A DNA stretch of 9,173 nucleotides from Kiritimatiellia bacterium. GTDB lineage: Bacteria > Verrucomicrobiota > Kiritimatiellia > RFP12 > UBA1067. Positions 1 to 7,450 of this stretch are shown here, in pieces. The position numbers and the translations under genes are program-made. Below the pieces are notes generated by a model. That model saw only the letters and a program-made list of their open reading frames with translations, was not told where the DNA came from and ran no database searches. How positions within the stretch are numbered: position 1 is the stretch's first letter; every line of letters begins with the position of its first letter. The stretch lies in NCBI GenBank assembly GCA_017508315.1, contig JAFVZE010000152.1:1-9173 (forward strand), given 5' to 3'.

Positions 1-161
1 AAACGGTGCGACACCGGACATTCCCAGACGCCGTCGCCGCGGACTTTCCAATCCGTCAGTTCCACACCGCCGGAAAATGTGCGGCCCTCGACTACACGTC
101 CGGAATCTTCGGGAGCAAAGACGAAGGATGCAAAGAGAAGAACTGTCGGGATAACGATCAT
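1..161 (-). CDS. Exported protein, N-terminal fragment (possibly a beta-helix protein); cut by window edge
   Basis: An open frame starts at an ATG at 161-159 and runs off the window at base 1 (53 complete codons). The first 16 residues (MIVIPTVLLFASFVFA) look like a signal peptide, although no Lys or Arg precedes the hydrophobic core. Residues 24-48 contain 'GVELTDW' and 'GDGVWECPV'. This resembles the opening of exported right-handed beta-helix proteins of PVC bacteria, where a 'GG..v.gW....gvW.apv' stretch precedes the helix; that match is from memory and tentative. The start lies 7 bases after the TGA (171-169) of the upstream gene. No other in-frame start exists, because the frame closes at a TAA at 185-183. 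A purine-rich AAAGGA about 12 bases upstream is a weak ribosome site. It is the last gene of the operon visible here. Confidence 0.7.
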   Translation of the reverse strand, partial: MIVIPTVLLFASFVFAPEDSGRVVEGRTFSGGVELTDWKVRGDGVWECPVSHR

Positions 162-168
162 CGCGGTT

Positions 169-978
169 TCATTTCCTTTCCGTTATGCGCGCGTATTCGA
201 TCGTCGCCCCGTAAAGCCAGAGATACACCCAGCGGGCGTTGTCCGGAGCGATAAACTCGACATTTTTGACGATCGATTCGCCGGGCTTTTTCGAATTTCT
301 CGAATAGCGCGGAATTTCAGACTGGAAAACCTTCTTCCCCTGCGCGTCGAGAAACACGAACGATCCGTCCATGCGGTGCTTGCGGTGCCAGCCCTGCGCT
401 TTCATCTCAAGGTTGTAGCGTCCGCCGGGACGGACCGGCGTCTTCGCCAGATGGATGTAGAACCCGCCGTGAAGCGCCACGCCGCCGGACGGCGAGGGCA
501 GAAGCGTCACCGCGCCGTCGTTGGAAGGACCGACGCCTGAGAAATTGTAAAGCCCCAAACCGAAATCAGGATTGACGTTCAGCGTCGGCGCGCCTTTCAC
601 CTCCGAAAGCGCCATTTTGCCGATCTTCACCTTGCAGCCGGCCGGAGCTTTCACCTCGGCACGGACTTTGACCGTCGAGCTGTCGGTGTAGAATTCATGA
701 TTCATCCTGCCGGAATTCCCCGGCGCGAGCGCCATGCGGCAGACACATTTTTCGGACCGCCCGGAACCGAAATACAGCATTTCGCAAGCGTACTCGTCGC
801 CGCGGTAGCCGTAAATTTTCGAGCGCCCCTCCGGGTCGTCGGCGAAGTCGCGGCACTGGCCGTCGACCGACCAGTCGTACGTGAGCATATAACGGGTTTC
901 GGGTTTTACTTCGAAAACCTCTCCCAGAGCGGAAATCGAAGCGGCCAGGGCGGCAGATAAAAATATTATTCTCTTCAT
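169..978 (-). CDS. Exported protein of unknown function, two predicted beta-sandwich (carbohydrate-binding-like) modules
   Basis: The protein has 269 residues, taking the ATG at 978-976. That start has a GAGGAG site 7 bases upstream and a good signal peptide (MKRIIFLSAALAASISALG, about residues 1-19). A TTG at 993 is in frame but has no ribosome site. The mature chain looks like two beta-rich halves. About 20-125 contains 'EVKPETRYMLTYDWSV' and 'STVKVRAEVKAPAGCKVKIG'. About 130-266 contains 'PVRPGGRYNLEMKAQGW', 'GSFVFLDAQGKKVFQ' and 'VEFIAPDNARWVYLWLYGA'. The pattern 'pG.rY.L...a......f.FlD..Gk' followed by 'F.aP..ar....L...g' is typical of CBM4/9-like jelly-roll domains, so glycan or surface binding is the likeliest role. 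I recognise no catalytic motif. It is the sixth gene in the operon, 11 bases after the DUF4838 gene. The fold call is inference; the gene itself is secure. Confidence 0.85.
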   Translation of the reverse strand: MKRIIFLSAALAASISALGEVFEVKPETRYMLTYDWSVDGQCRDFADDPEGRSKIYGYRGDEYACEMLYFGSGRSEKCVCRMALAPGNSGRMNHEFYTDSSTVKVRAEVKAPAGCKVKIGKMALSEVKGAPTLNVNPDFGLGLYNFSGVGPSNDGAVTLLPSPSGGVALHGGFYIHLAKTPVRPGGRYNLEMKAQGWHRKHRMDGSFVFLDAQGKKVFQSEIPRYSRNSKKPGESIVKNVEFIAPDNARWVYLWLYGATIEYARITERK

Positions 979-985
979 TTTTCCG

Positions 986-991
986 CTCCTC
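986..991 (-). promoter_or_regulatory. Shine-Dalgarno site GAGGAG
   Basis: On the minus strand GAGGAG lies 7 bases before the ATG at 978 and overlaps the TGA stop (992-990) of the DUF4838 gene. It fixes the start of the 269-residue protein at 978 rather than at the TTG at 993. The overlap suggests that translation of the two genes is linked. Confidence 0.75.
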
Positions 992-3137
992 AAAAACTGA
1001 CAGTCCCCGACTTGACCCCAAACTTGGCGCCGTCCACCGTGGACTCTTCGCCGCTCTCGGCGTCATACCGCAAGAAATAATACGTGGGGTATGTTCCGCG
1101 ATCGGAGCGGTCGACTCCCAGATCCCGAAGCGGTATTTCAAAGACCTTGGGCTTGCCGTCAAACGGATGTTTAACCCGCCACGGATTAAGATTCTTCTCC
1201 TTCGGAGACAGCGACAGATAAACCCAATCGCCGCCCTTCTTGCCGACTTTACCGTCTAAACGCAGAAAGAGCGAAGTGCCGTCCGTCAACATTCTGACCT
1301 CCGTCTTATGGGCGGGATTGACCGCCACGCCCCAGGTGAAATACCCGGGAACTTTAAACTCGGGCAGCGTAAGGCAAGTCTCCCAGCAGGTCGCCCCCGG
1401 TTCGCGGAAATGTTCTTCCTTGCTCATCATCGGAACGGTTCTCACCCCGTGTTTCTCGCGGGCGATCTCCCATTGGCCGATAAGCCGTTCGATCATCTTC
1501 CTGGAATTGGGGTGCCGGGCCGCTTCGAGCGCTTCCGCGAGGTATCTTCTCGCCTTCTCGGGCTCTTTGCAGTTAAAGACATTGCGCTGCCTGCGCGGTA
1601 CGGAATCGTCCCATTCGTTCTTCATGAGCTGCACATAGAACTTTCGCATCAGCGGCGCCGCCTCGCGGTAGGTGCGGGAAATGTAGCGCTTGGCGAGTTG
1701 ATTCACATTGGCGGCAGGGTCCCAGATGAGCCTCGCCAAAATCCAGCGGTCGATCGAACAGGCGTCCCACTCCGACTCCATCGAATGGTTGGAGAACGTG
1801 CGCGGCGAATCGGGAGTAAGTTCCGACTCGACGCCGATGCCTTTAAGCACGTTTTTAAGATCGAGGAGATTCTGCCTGATGATCGGGATGCGCTTGATGC
1901 CGCGTATGCCGGCGAAACCGGCGCTGTAACTGCACCAGTATTCGTAGAAGAATACCCTCCCGGGGAAACGGCGGTTCCATTCGAGAAGGCGGTTGCGCCA
2001 CCGGGGTTTTTGATTTTCGTCTAAAAGCGGATGCGAAGAGTCGACTTCACCGATCGGGCAGAAGCTTACGTACATGAAATCGGGAATGTCGCACGCCGGC
2101 GGTTCCGCCGCATACATATACCCGGACCCGATGAACGTCATTTTCGGATAGATCGCTTTAAGCCGCTTGGCGATTTCGCTGATGAAAAGCCAGAAGCGCG
2201 TAGAATAATACTTCGGATCATGTTCGGGATTGAGGGATTTGCACTCCAGCGTCGAGCCGTCCTTGAGCGGTATGGGGGCGGTACACTTGTCGCACTGGCA
2301 GCAAAGCCAGCTGTCTCTGAAGCCGATGCCTAAAGATTCGACCTTCTCGCCGCCCCCCGCCGCGATGCGGTCGGCGAGGTTCTTGACCGCGACATCGACA
2401 AGCCCCGGAGCCGTCACGCAGAGCGTTTCCGGAACGCGCGTTTTCTTCAGTTTGGAATAACTGTAAAACTCCGGATTCGTCTTGAAGTATTTCGTCGGAT
2501 GCGCCATCCACCAGTAGATGTGTCCGCCCATGTCGCGGATGAAGCCGAGAGTGCCTTCTTTGCCTTTGGGCTCGGCCTGTTCCGCTTTGTTGCCGCGGTT
2601 TCTGACGACCCATTTGGCGGTGGCGTAATCGCGGCGGATCGCCACCACGTTCCAGCCGTGAGTCTCGAACGCCGGCAATTCCAGACGGTCGGTCATCGTG
2701 AAATCGAGATTGGGATTTTTCGAGAAGACCGTTCCGAACGCCTCGGAGGGACGGGCCCAGATGATGTCGGTATTCTCTTCAAGGAAAGTCGACGTCGCGT
2801 AGATTGACGCGCGCGGCTTCGTGCCGAAAAGATATACGCTGCCGTCCTTCTCGCGGATCGCGAAACCGTCGCTCTCGCCGATCGTTTTCAGGTCGTCGTC
2901 AAAAACGCCTTCGGCAAAAGCGCCGCCCACGTAAATGACGCCCTTCTGCGAAGCTCTACCCGAAACGCTTTCAAGCGGAACTTTTGCGCCGCTGATCTCG
3001 TTTATCCAATGCTGCAGATCTTCCGCCGCAAACCGCTCGGCGCTGTGACAATCGTCAGCGACGATTATCTTAGTCTTAGGCGCCCCGTTGAGCGCAATCA
3101 CAAACGCGAGCACGAGACTGTTGAAAACGGAGATCAT
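990..3137 (-). CDS. Exported DUF4838-domain protein, probable glycan-active enzyme
   Basis: The protein has 715 residues. Residues 1-19 (MISVFNSLVLAFVIALNGA) form a signal peptide. Residues 22-150 match the N-terminal domain shared with alpha-glucuronidase-type hydrolases ('RFAAEDLQHWINEISG' at 35-50, 'GVIYVGG' at 66-72, 'ASIYATSTFLEE' at 110-121). The DUF4838 core follows: 'HPTKYFKTNPEFYSY', a cysteine cluster in 'RDSWLCCQCDKC' (C279, C280, C282, C285), 'VFFYEYWCSYS' (396-405), and 'ARLIWDPAANVNQLAKRY' (468-485) leading into 'APLMRKFYVQL'. Residues about 575-715 form a separate beta-rich tail ('TDGTSLFLRLDG') that may be a CBM9-like module. DUF4838 proteins are abundant in PVC and Bacteroidetes glycan loci and are suspected glycoside hydrolases. 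I know no proven reaction, so the substrate is not assigned. The start overlaps the transporter stop in an ATGA. Confidence 0.92.
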   Translation of the reverse strand: MISVFNSLVLAFVIALNGAPKTKIIVADDCHSAERFAAEDLQHWINEISGAKVPLESVSGRASQKGVIYVGGAFAEGVFDDDLKTIGESDGFAIREKDGSVYLFGTKPRASIYATSTFLEENTDIIWARPSEAFGTVFSKNPNLDFTMTDRLELPAFETHGWNVVAIRRDYATAKWVVRNRGNKAEQAEPKGKEGTLGFIRDMGGHIYWWMAHPTKYFKTNPEFYSYSKLKKTRVPETLCVTAPGLVDVAVKNLADRIAAGGGEKVESLGIGFRDSWLCCQCDKCTAPIPLKDGSTLECKSLNPEHDPKYYSTRFWLFISEIAKRLKAIYPKMTFIGSGYMYAAEPPACDIPDFMYVSFCPIGEVDSSHPLLDENQKPRWRNRLLEWNRRFPGRVFFYEYWCSYSAGFAGIRGIKRIPIIRQNLLDLKNVLKGIGVESELTPDSPRTFSNHSMESEWDACSIDRWILARLIWDPAANVNQLAKRYISRTYREAAPLMRKFYVQLMKNEWDDSVPRRQRNVFNCKEPEKARRYLAEALEAARHPNSRKMIERLIGQWEIAREKHGVRTVPMMSKEEHFREPGATCWETCLTLPEFKVPGYFTWGVAVNPAHKTEVRMLTDGTSLFLRLDGKVGKKGGDWVYLSLSPKEKNLNPWRVKHPFDGKPKVFEIPLRDLGVDRSDRGTYPTYYFLRYDAESGEESTVDGAKFGVKSGTVSF

Positions 3138-4648
3138 TCAACGGTATCCTTTTTTGCGGGACCGAAAACCGCGGCATAAAGGAACATCACCGCAAAGCAG
3201 ATGATCGGAATGAAGAACGACGCGCGGATCGCCCCGGACGAAGTGCGCAGATTGGCGTCCCACGTGAAGTCCATCATCGGCACGAGCGAGAAAAAGATGC
3301 TCTCTTTAGCGCTGATGACATCGGCCATCCACGGCGTTATGACCGCGCCGCCGAGAATCGCCATGATCATACCCGGGCCACCGAGCTTGAAGCACTTCGG
3401 ATCGAGCCCGCCGAGCGCGATGCCGTAGATCGTCGGGAAGAGAATCGCCATAAACAGCGAGATGCCCATGAGACAGAGAATGTTCCACGAGAACGGTACG
3501 CCGCACGCGGTAAAGACGACCGTCGAAGGCAGATAGATCGTTCCGAAACAGCACATCGCCCCAAGCACGCAATACGCGGCCATTATCTTCCACGGGGCTA
3601 TCCACTTCATCGCGTACGAGCCGCCCCAGCAGTTGGCGATATGGATGGCGATGGCCAGAATGTAGTAATTTGCCGAAACGTCGGGCGCGACGCCGAGCTC
3701 CTTCTGCCCGTACGCGTTCATCCACGTCCACACCGCGATCTGCATGCCGACATAGCAGAAAAGCGCCACGAGCCCGAGAATGTACTGCGGCGATTTCACG
3801 AGAGCGAGGAACGACTCGCGGTACGCCTTCATCATAAGAATGCAGCAAAAAGGCCCGATCATCCCCGTAAGCATCCAGCAGAGCTTGTCCATATCGGGGA
3901 AAAGCCAACCGGTGACGGCGAAGGGAATCGCGGTCATGAGCGCCGCCCCGGCGACATGGGCGAAGCGGCGGCCGAGCGGCCCCTTGTCGACGCCGCTCTC
4001 GACGGACGTGTAGATCGGGTGCTTTAGGAAGTAGAACCAGATCGCGAGAAGAAGAACGCACAACCCGACGTACGGGACGCATATCCACACGAGCTCGTTG
4101 TGGATTATGGGCTTAAGCTGCTCTGCGGGCATCTGAAGACGCTCTTCCACCGTGGCGGGGTGGAGATGGGAGAGAATCACCTTCTGCGCGAGAAAGATGC
4201 CGACGATGGAGCCGACCGGATTTATCGCCTGCGCGAAATTAAGCCGCCTTATCGCCGTTTTCGGGTCGCCTATCGCCAGAACGCACGGGTTCGACGACGC
4301 CTCGAGAATCGCGCACCCGCCGGCCACGACGAAAATGCCGATGAAATAAAAGTCGAAACTCTGCTGAACGCAGGCGGGGATGTACAGCAGCGCGCCGATC
4401 ATGTAGGTCCCGAGCCCGATGAGAATTCCCGTTCTGAACGAAAATTCCTCGACCAGAATCGACGTGAACATCGCCAGAACCGCATACGCGCCGTAGAACG
4501 AGACCTGGACGAGAACCGCCCGGTCCTGATCCATCGAGAATATCCGTTGGAACGCGGGCACCAGGTTGTCGGACATGTTGTTCACCACGCCCCAGAGCGC
4601 GAAGTTCAGGAGCAGCAGAAACATCGTCAAAAGAGAATTCTTTTTCAT
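3134..4648 (-). CDS. fucP: FucP-type MFS sugar:H+ symporter (L-fucose permease family)
   Basis: This inner-membrane transporter has 504 residues and matches L-fucose permease throughout. 'LWGVVNNMSDNLVPAF' (18-33) corresponds to the E. coli FucP segment holding Asp46 (here D27). 'GCAILEASSNP' (111-121) corresponds to the segment holding Glu135 (here E116). Both proton- and substrate-coupling acids are therefore kept. 'RRLNFAQAINPVGSIVG' (134-150), 'LFCYVGMQIAVWTWMNAY' (296-313), 'FPTIYGIALGGL' (404-415) and 'ILGGAVITPWMADV' (431-444) are also family hallmarks. E. coli FucP has 438 residues. Much of the excess is an insert at about 230-275 with two hydrophobic stretches, suggesting 14 rather than 12 membrane segments. 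The start has GGAAG (4660-4656) 7 bases upstream, 13 bases after the dehydrogenase stop. The fucose substrate is inferred; the family also moves glucose, galactose and related sugars. Confidence 0.93.
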   Translation of the reverse strand: MKKNSLLTMFLLLLNFALWGVVNNMSDNLVPAFQRIFSMDQDRAVLVQVSFYGAYAVLAMFTSILVEEFSFRTGILIGLGTYMIGALLYIPACVQQSFDFYFIGIFVVAGGCAILEASSNPCVLAIGDPKTAIRRLNFAQAINPVGSIVGIFLAQKVILSHLHPATVEERLQMPAEQLKPIIHNELVWICVPYVGLCVLLLAIWFYFLKHPIYTSVESGVDKGPLGRRFAHVAGAALMTAIPFAVTGWLFPDMDKLCWMLTGMIGPFCCILMMKAYRESFLALVKSPQYILGLVALFCYVGMQIAVWTWMNAYGQKELGVAPDVSANYYILAIAIHIANCWGGSYAMKWIAPWKIMAAYCVLGAMCCFGTIYLPSTVVFTACGVPFSWNILCLMGISLFMAILFPTIYGIALGGLDPKCFKLGGPGMIMAILGGAVITPWMADVISAKESIFFSLVPMMDFTWDANLRTSSGAIRASFFIPIICFAVMFLYAAVFGPAKKDTVE

Positions 4649-4661
4649 ACGCTCGCTTCCG

Positions 4662-5696
4662 TCATTCTCCGGGGCGCAGACACACCTTGATCGACGGCGT
4701 TCTCATCTCAAGGACATCGCGGATCTTTGAATCGAATCCGTCGAAACCGGTGAAATCGGTCTGGAAAATCCCGGCATCAACCGCTTTTGACTTCAGCAGA
4801 TCGATCGCCCGGCGGAAATGCATCGCCGGTTCCGCGATGACGCCCTTCACGTCGATTTTGTTAAACACGATCCGGTTCACGTTGAGCGGAACCGTCTCAC
4901 GCCCACCGAAACTGAGCCCGAGCACGCTGACGCGACCGCCGAAACGGCAGCAGTCTATCGCATCCGGCACCACGACCGGCGGCGCCGTCACGATCACCCT
5001 GTCGACTCCGTCAGAGAAAATCTCCCGCACCTTCCCCGACACCCCGTCGGGTCCGCCGTCGAAAAGATGCTTAACTCCAAGCTCTTCGGCGACCTCAAAA
5101 CGCTTCCTGCCGAAAGGCGTCTCGCGCCCCGTGCCGACGATGCCCACCGAACCCGCTCCGCTCAAAAGAGCGCAGCGTGCGGCGAAAAGCCCGATCGGCC
5201 CGTGACCGAAAACGACAACGGACGCGCCGAAGGGAATTTCGCTTTCATGCACCGCCGTGATCCCGACGGCAAGTGGCTCGGTGAGCGACGCCGCCTCGAA
5301 AGAAAGCCCTTCAAACGGCACGAGACAACGCGAATCAACCTTGTAGTGCGTCGCCATTCCCGGCCGTCCTCCGCCGTCGATGAGATTGCGGCAAAGGCTT
5401 ATGCGCCCTTCCTGGCAGTCGCGGCACGTTCCGCACGCGGCTACATCCTCGACCACGACCTTGTCGCCGGGTCTTACGTTCTTCACGCAGTCGCCGGTTT
5501 CAAGAACGACACCGGAAAGCTCGTGGCCGAGCGGATGGAAATCGTCGTCAGAATCGCGCAGAAAATTGAGATCCGTTCCGCAGACCCCGGACGCCTTCAC
5601 CTCCACAAGCGCCTCGTTGGGCCCTACCGCGCCGAGCTCGTATTCGCGTTTCTCGACGTTCACATACTTCCGGCCGAAAAGACCCGTCGCCTTCAT
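4662..5696 (-). CDS. Zinc-dependent medium-chain dehydrogenase (sorbitol/threonine dehydrogenase-like)
   Basis: This cytoplasmic NAD(P)-dependent alcohol or polyol dehydrogenase has 344 residues from the ATG at 5696. That start has a near-perfect AGGAGG and overlaps the upstream stop as ATGA. A longer reading to 5738 would add a Gly/Arg-rich, non-family leader and lacks support. Catalytic zinc ligands are C39 in 'SGVCGTDLNFL', H58-E59 in 'PLGHELSGVV' and E140 in 'LTEPLAVG'. The structural zinc site C88, C91, C94, C102 is complete ('CGTCRDCQEGRISLC'). The Rossmann glycine motif is G164-H-G166-P-I-G169. After beta-2 the chain reads 'IVGTGRETPFGRKRF', with no acidic residue where NAD-specific members usually have Asp. 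The neighbours suggest it oxidises an imported sugar or a derived polyol or aldonate. The exact substrate cannot be read from sequence. Confidence 0.92.
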   Translation of the reverse strand: MKATGLFGRKYVNVEKREYELGAVGPNEALVEVKASGVCGTDLNFLRDSDDDFHPLGHELSGVVLETGDCVKNVRPGDKVVVEDVAACGTCRDCQEGRISLCRNLIDGGGRPGMATHYKVDSRCLVPFEGLSFEAASLTEPLAVGITAVHESEIPFGASVVVFGHGPIGLFAARCALLSGAGSVGIVGTGRETPFGRKRFEVAEELGVKHLFDGGPDGVSGKVREIFSDGVDRVIVTAPPVVVPDAIDCCRFGGRVSVLGLSFGGRETVPLNVNRIVFNKIDVKGVIAEPAMHFRRAIDLLKSKAVDAGIFQTDFTGFDGFDSKIRDVLEMRTPSIKVCLRPGE

Positions 5697-7444
5697 CTTG
5701 CCGCTCCTCCTTCCTCCGCCGCTGAAGCCGGCACCCATTTAAAGCCGGGAATCGAAGTTAAAAACTCCAGTTCCCCCTTCGTCGGTCTGCGCGAATATTC
5801 CGAAAGCTCCGCGTAGGACACGAGCGTATCGCGCCGGCCGTAGAGTTTCTCTATCAGATCCCCGTGGCGTTTGCCGTAATGCCGATAGTGAAGCGTCGCC
5901 TGGCGTTTGGCGTAGGCGAAACGCGTTTCCTCGCCAGTGAGCTTTTTCGGATCGTCGCCGTATTCCGGCGGCATCCATTCGACGACCTGCGACTCGTGGC
6001 ACAACAACCCCTTTACCCCTTCTTCAAAAGCGCCGTCCACCGACATTACGAGATCCGGGCGCATTACCCGCGGAAGCGTGAACGAATCGACGGCGTACAT
6101 GATAAACGGCAGTTTTTGGGGAACCGGCGTATCCGGACACCAGTGCGGCACGCCGAGAAAGTAGGCGAAATCGCGCACGAGTTGTCCAACCGCACGATGG
6201 TCGGAATGGTAATCGACCGTGCGGTGCGTGAAAATCATGTCCGGCGCTATGTCGCGGACGACGCGCCCGAGACGTTCGCGCCACGCCCGCGTCGGATCAA
6301 GTTCGCAATCGGGGCATTCGTAGACGATATAACGCTCAAGCCCGTAGACTTTCGCCGCCGCCTGAGCTTCTTTGAGCCGCCGCGCCGCAAGCGCCCCCGG
6401 CTCCATGTCGACATGGCCCTTGCAGCCGTTGCAGCACGAGATGACGGTCACCTTGGCGCCTGCGCGGACGAGCTTTACGAGCTGCGCGCAGAAATCATAG
6501 TCGCCGTCGTCCGGATGCGCGCCGAGATAAAGCACATGAAACGGGCGCCCCGTCGGCTCTTCCGCCGCTTGGGGGTGGCGCGAATCCTTGCCGAGATAGC
6601 CCGAGACGGCGGAACCCTTGCGGACTTCGATGCCCATCATCAAGGTGACATATTGGCCGGGCATCACCGTAACCGGCTTTCGCGAATGTCCCAGCAGCGG
6701 CTCCACGCAGGCGAAGTTGCGCCAGCTATCGCCCGGAATGAAGCCGGGCGTGTCCTTCGGAGCGCCGGGATTCCAGATGTTGACATGGGTGGAGTTTTCC
6801 GCAAAGATGTAAAGCGTACGATCAAGAACCGGATCGGAAAGACGGTAAACGCCGCAAGATCCGGGAGCGGCGGGAAACACATCGTCGATCGGCTTGTCAA
6901 GCGCGATCGGCCTGGTGAAAGCGCTTTCTTTGAATTCGGGGTTTACGCCGCCGACGGAACATTTCTCGACGTCGCCGACGCGGAAATACGGATGGAATCC
7001 GGCCGAAAACTCCAACGGTCGCGTCGATTTGTTGAGGGTCTTCATTTCGAGCTTGAGCGCATCTCCAAGCGAGACCGTATACTCCAGACGCGCGTACGGC
7101 TCGTCAAGCGCGAGCACCAATTCGTCGCGGCCGTTTTTTTCCGTTCGCGAAACGACCTTGAATTCACTGCGCCACGCCGTTCCGTGGATATCGACCTTGC
7201 CGTTCACCCCGAACCACGGCCAGCACGCCGGAATGCCCCCGTGCGCCCACTTCTCCGCCTCGACCTGCTCCGGCTCGGCGTTCCAGACGACCTCTTCGCC
7301 GCCGACAGGCTTAAAAGACATGACCCGCGCACCCTTCGTCTCGACGACACACGTGGCATATCGGGTTTCAAGTTCGATTCGTTCGGCGAAAACGACGCCG
7401 GTTGCCGCCGTACAGACGAGCGCGGTTGCGATTTTGATGTTCAT
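5693..7444 (-). CDS. Exported fusion of hexose mutarotase-like domain and PIG-L (LmbE-type) deacetylase
   Basis: The protein has 583 residues with a signal peptide at 1-20 (MNIKIATALVCTAATGVVFA). Residues about 22-277 match aldose 1-epimerase/hexose-6-phosphate mutarotases: 'GGIPACWPWFG' (69-79), 'DIHGTAW' (85-91), 'FHPYF' (150-154, candidate catalytic H151) and 'CVEPLLG' (246-252, candidate catalytic E248). A short polar linker (about 278-300) leads to a PIG-L domain: 'VLYLGAHPDDGDYD' (304-317, metal-binding AHPDD) and 'THRTVDYHSDHRAVG' (406-420, second metal and catalytic histidine motif). 'GLLCHESQVVEW' (479-490) is also typical of PIG-L relatives. PIG-L enzymes remove N-acetyl groups from amino sugars or act on related substrates with a divalent metal. 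The pairing implies a periplasmic or surface enzyme handling acetylated sugars; the substrate is unknown. The start lies 6 bases after the beta-helix gene, with GAGG 9 bases upstream. Confidence 0.92.
   Translation of the reverse strand: MNIKIATALVCTAATGVVFAERIELETRYATCVVETKGARVMSFKPVGGEEVVWNAEPEQVEAEKWAHGGIPACWPWFGVNGKVDIHGTAWRSEFKVVSRTEKNGRDELVLALDEPYARLEYTVSLGDALKLEMKTLNKSTRPLEFSAGFHPYFRVGDVEKCSVGGVNPEFKESAFTRPIALDKPIDDVFPAAPGSCGVYRLSDPVLDRTLYIFAENSTHVNIWNPGAPKDTPGFIPGDSWRNFACVEPLLGHSRKPVTVMPGQYVTLMMGIEVRKGSAVSGYLGKDSRHPQAAEEPTGRPFHVLYLGAHPDDGDYDFCAQLVKLVRAGAKVTVISCCNGCKGHVDMEPGALAARRLKEAQAAAKVYGLERYIVYECPDCELDPTRAWRERLGRVVRDIAPDMIFTHRTVDYHSDHRAVGQLVRDFAYFLGVPHWCPDTPVPQKLPFIMYAVDSFTLPRVMRPDLVMSVDGAFEEGVKGLLCHESQVVEWMPPEYGDDPKKLTGEETRFAYAKRQATLHYRHYGKRHGDLIEKLYGRRDTLVSYAELSEYSRRPTKGELEFLTSIPGFKWVPASAAEEGGAAR
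5704..5712 (-). promoter_or_regulatory. Strong Shine-Dalgarno site AAGGAGGAG
   Basis: On the minus strand AAGGAGGAG ends 7 bases before the ATG at 5696. It lies inside the last codons of the mutarotase/deacetylase gene, where it encodes the terminal Glu-Glu-Gly-rich tail. It sets the dehydrogenase start and suggests strong, coupled translation. Confidence 0.8.
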
Positions 7445-7450
7445 TTCGTT

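Noticed and set aside
1308..2024. Plus-strand open frame (238 codons) opposite the DUF4838 gene
   Set aside because: It is a shadow of the DUF4838 reading frame; the translation shows no domain, signal peptide or operon context.
3306..4088. Minus-strand open frame (260 codons) inside the transporter gene
   Set aside because: It is an alternative frame of the FucP-type gene. It is Arg-rich and would destroy the conserved membrane-protein reading.
5697..5738. Longer N-terminus for the dehydrogenase (start at 5738)
   Set aside because: The added 14 residues (MGAGFSGGGRRSGK) are absent from the family, overlap the preceding gene more deeply and include the translated Shine-Dalgarno. The ATG at 5696 has an ideal ribosome site.
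4818..5816. Plus-strand open frame (332 codons) opposite the dehydrogenase
   Set aside because: It is antisense to a well-supported zinc dehydrogenase, with low-complexity Arg/His/Pro-rich translation and no family features.
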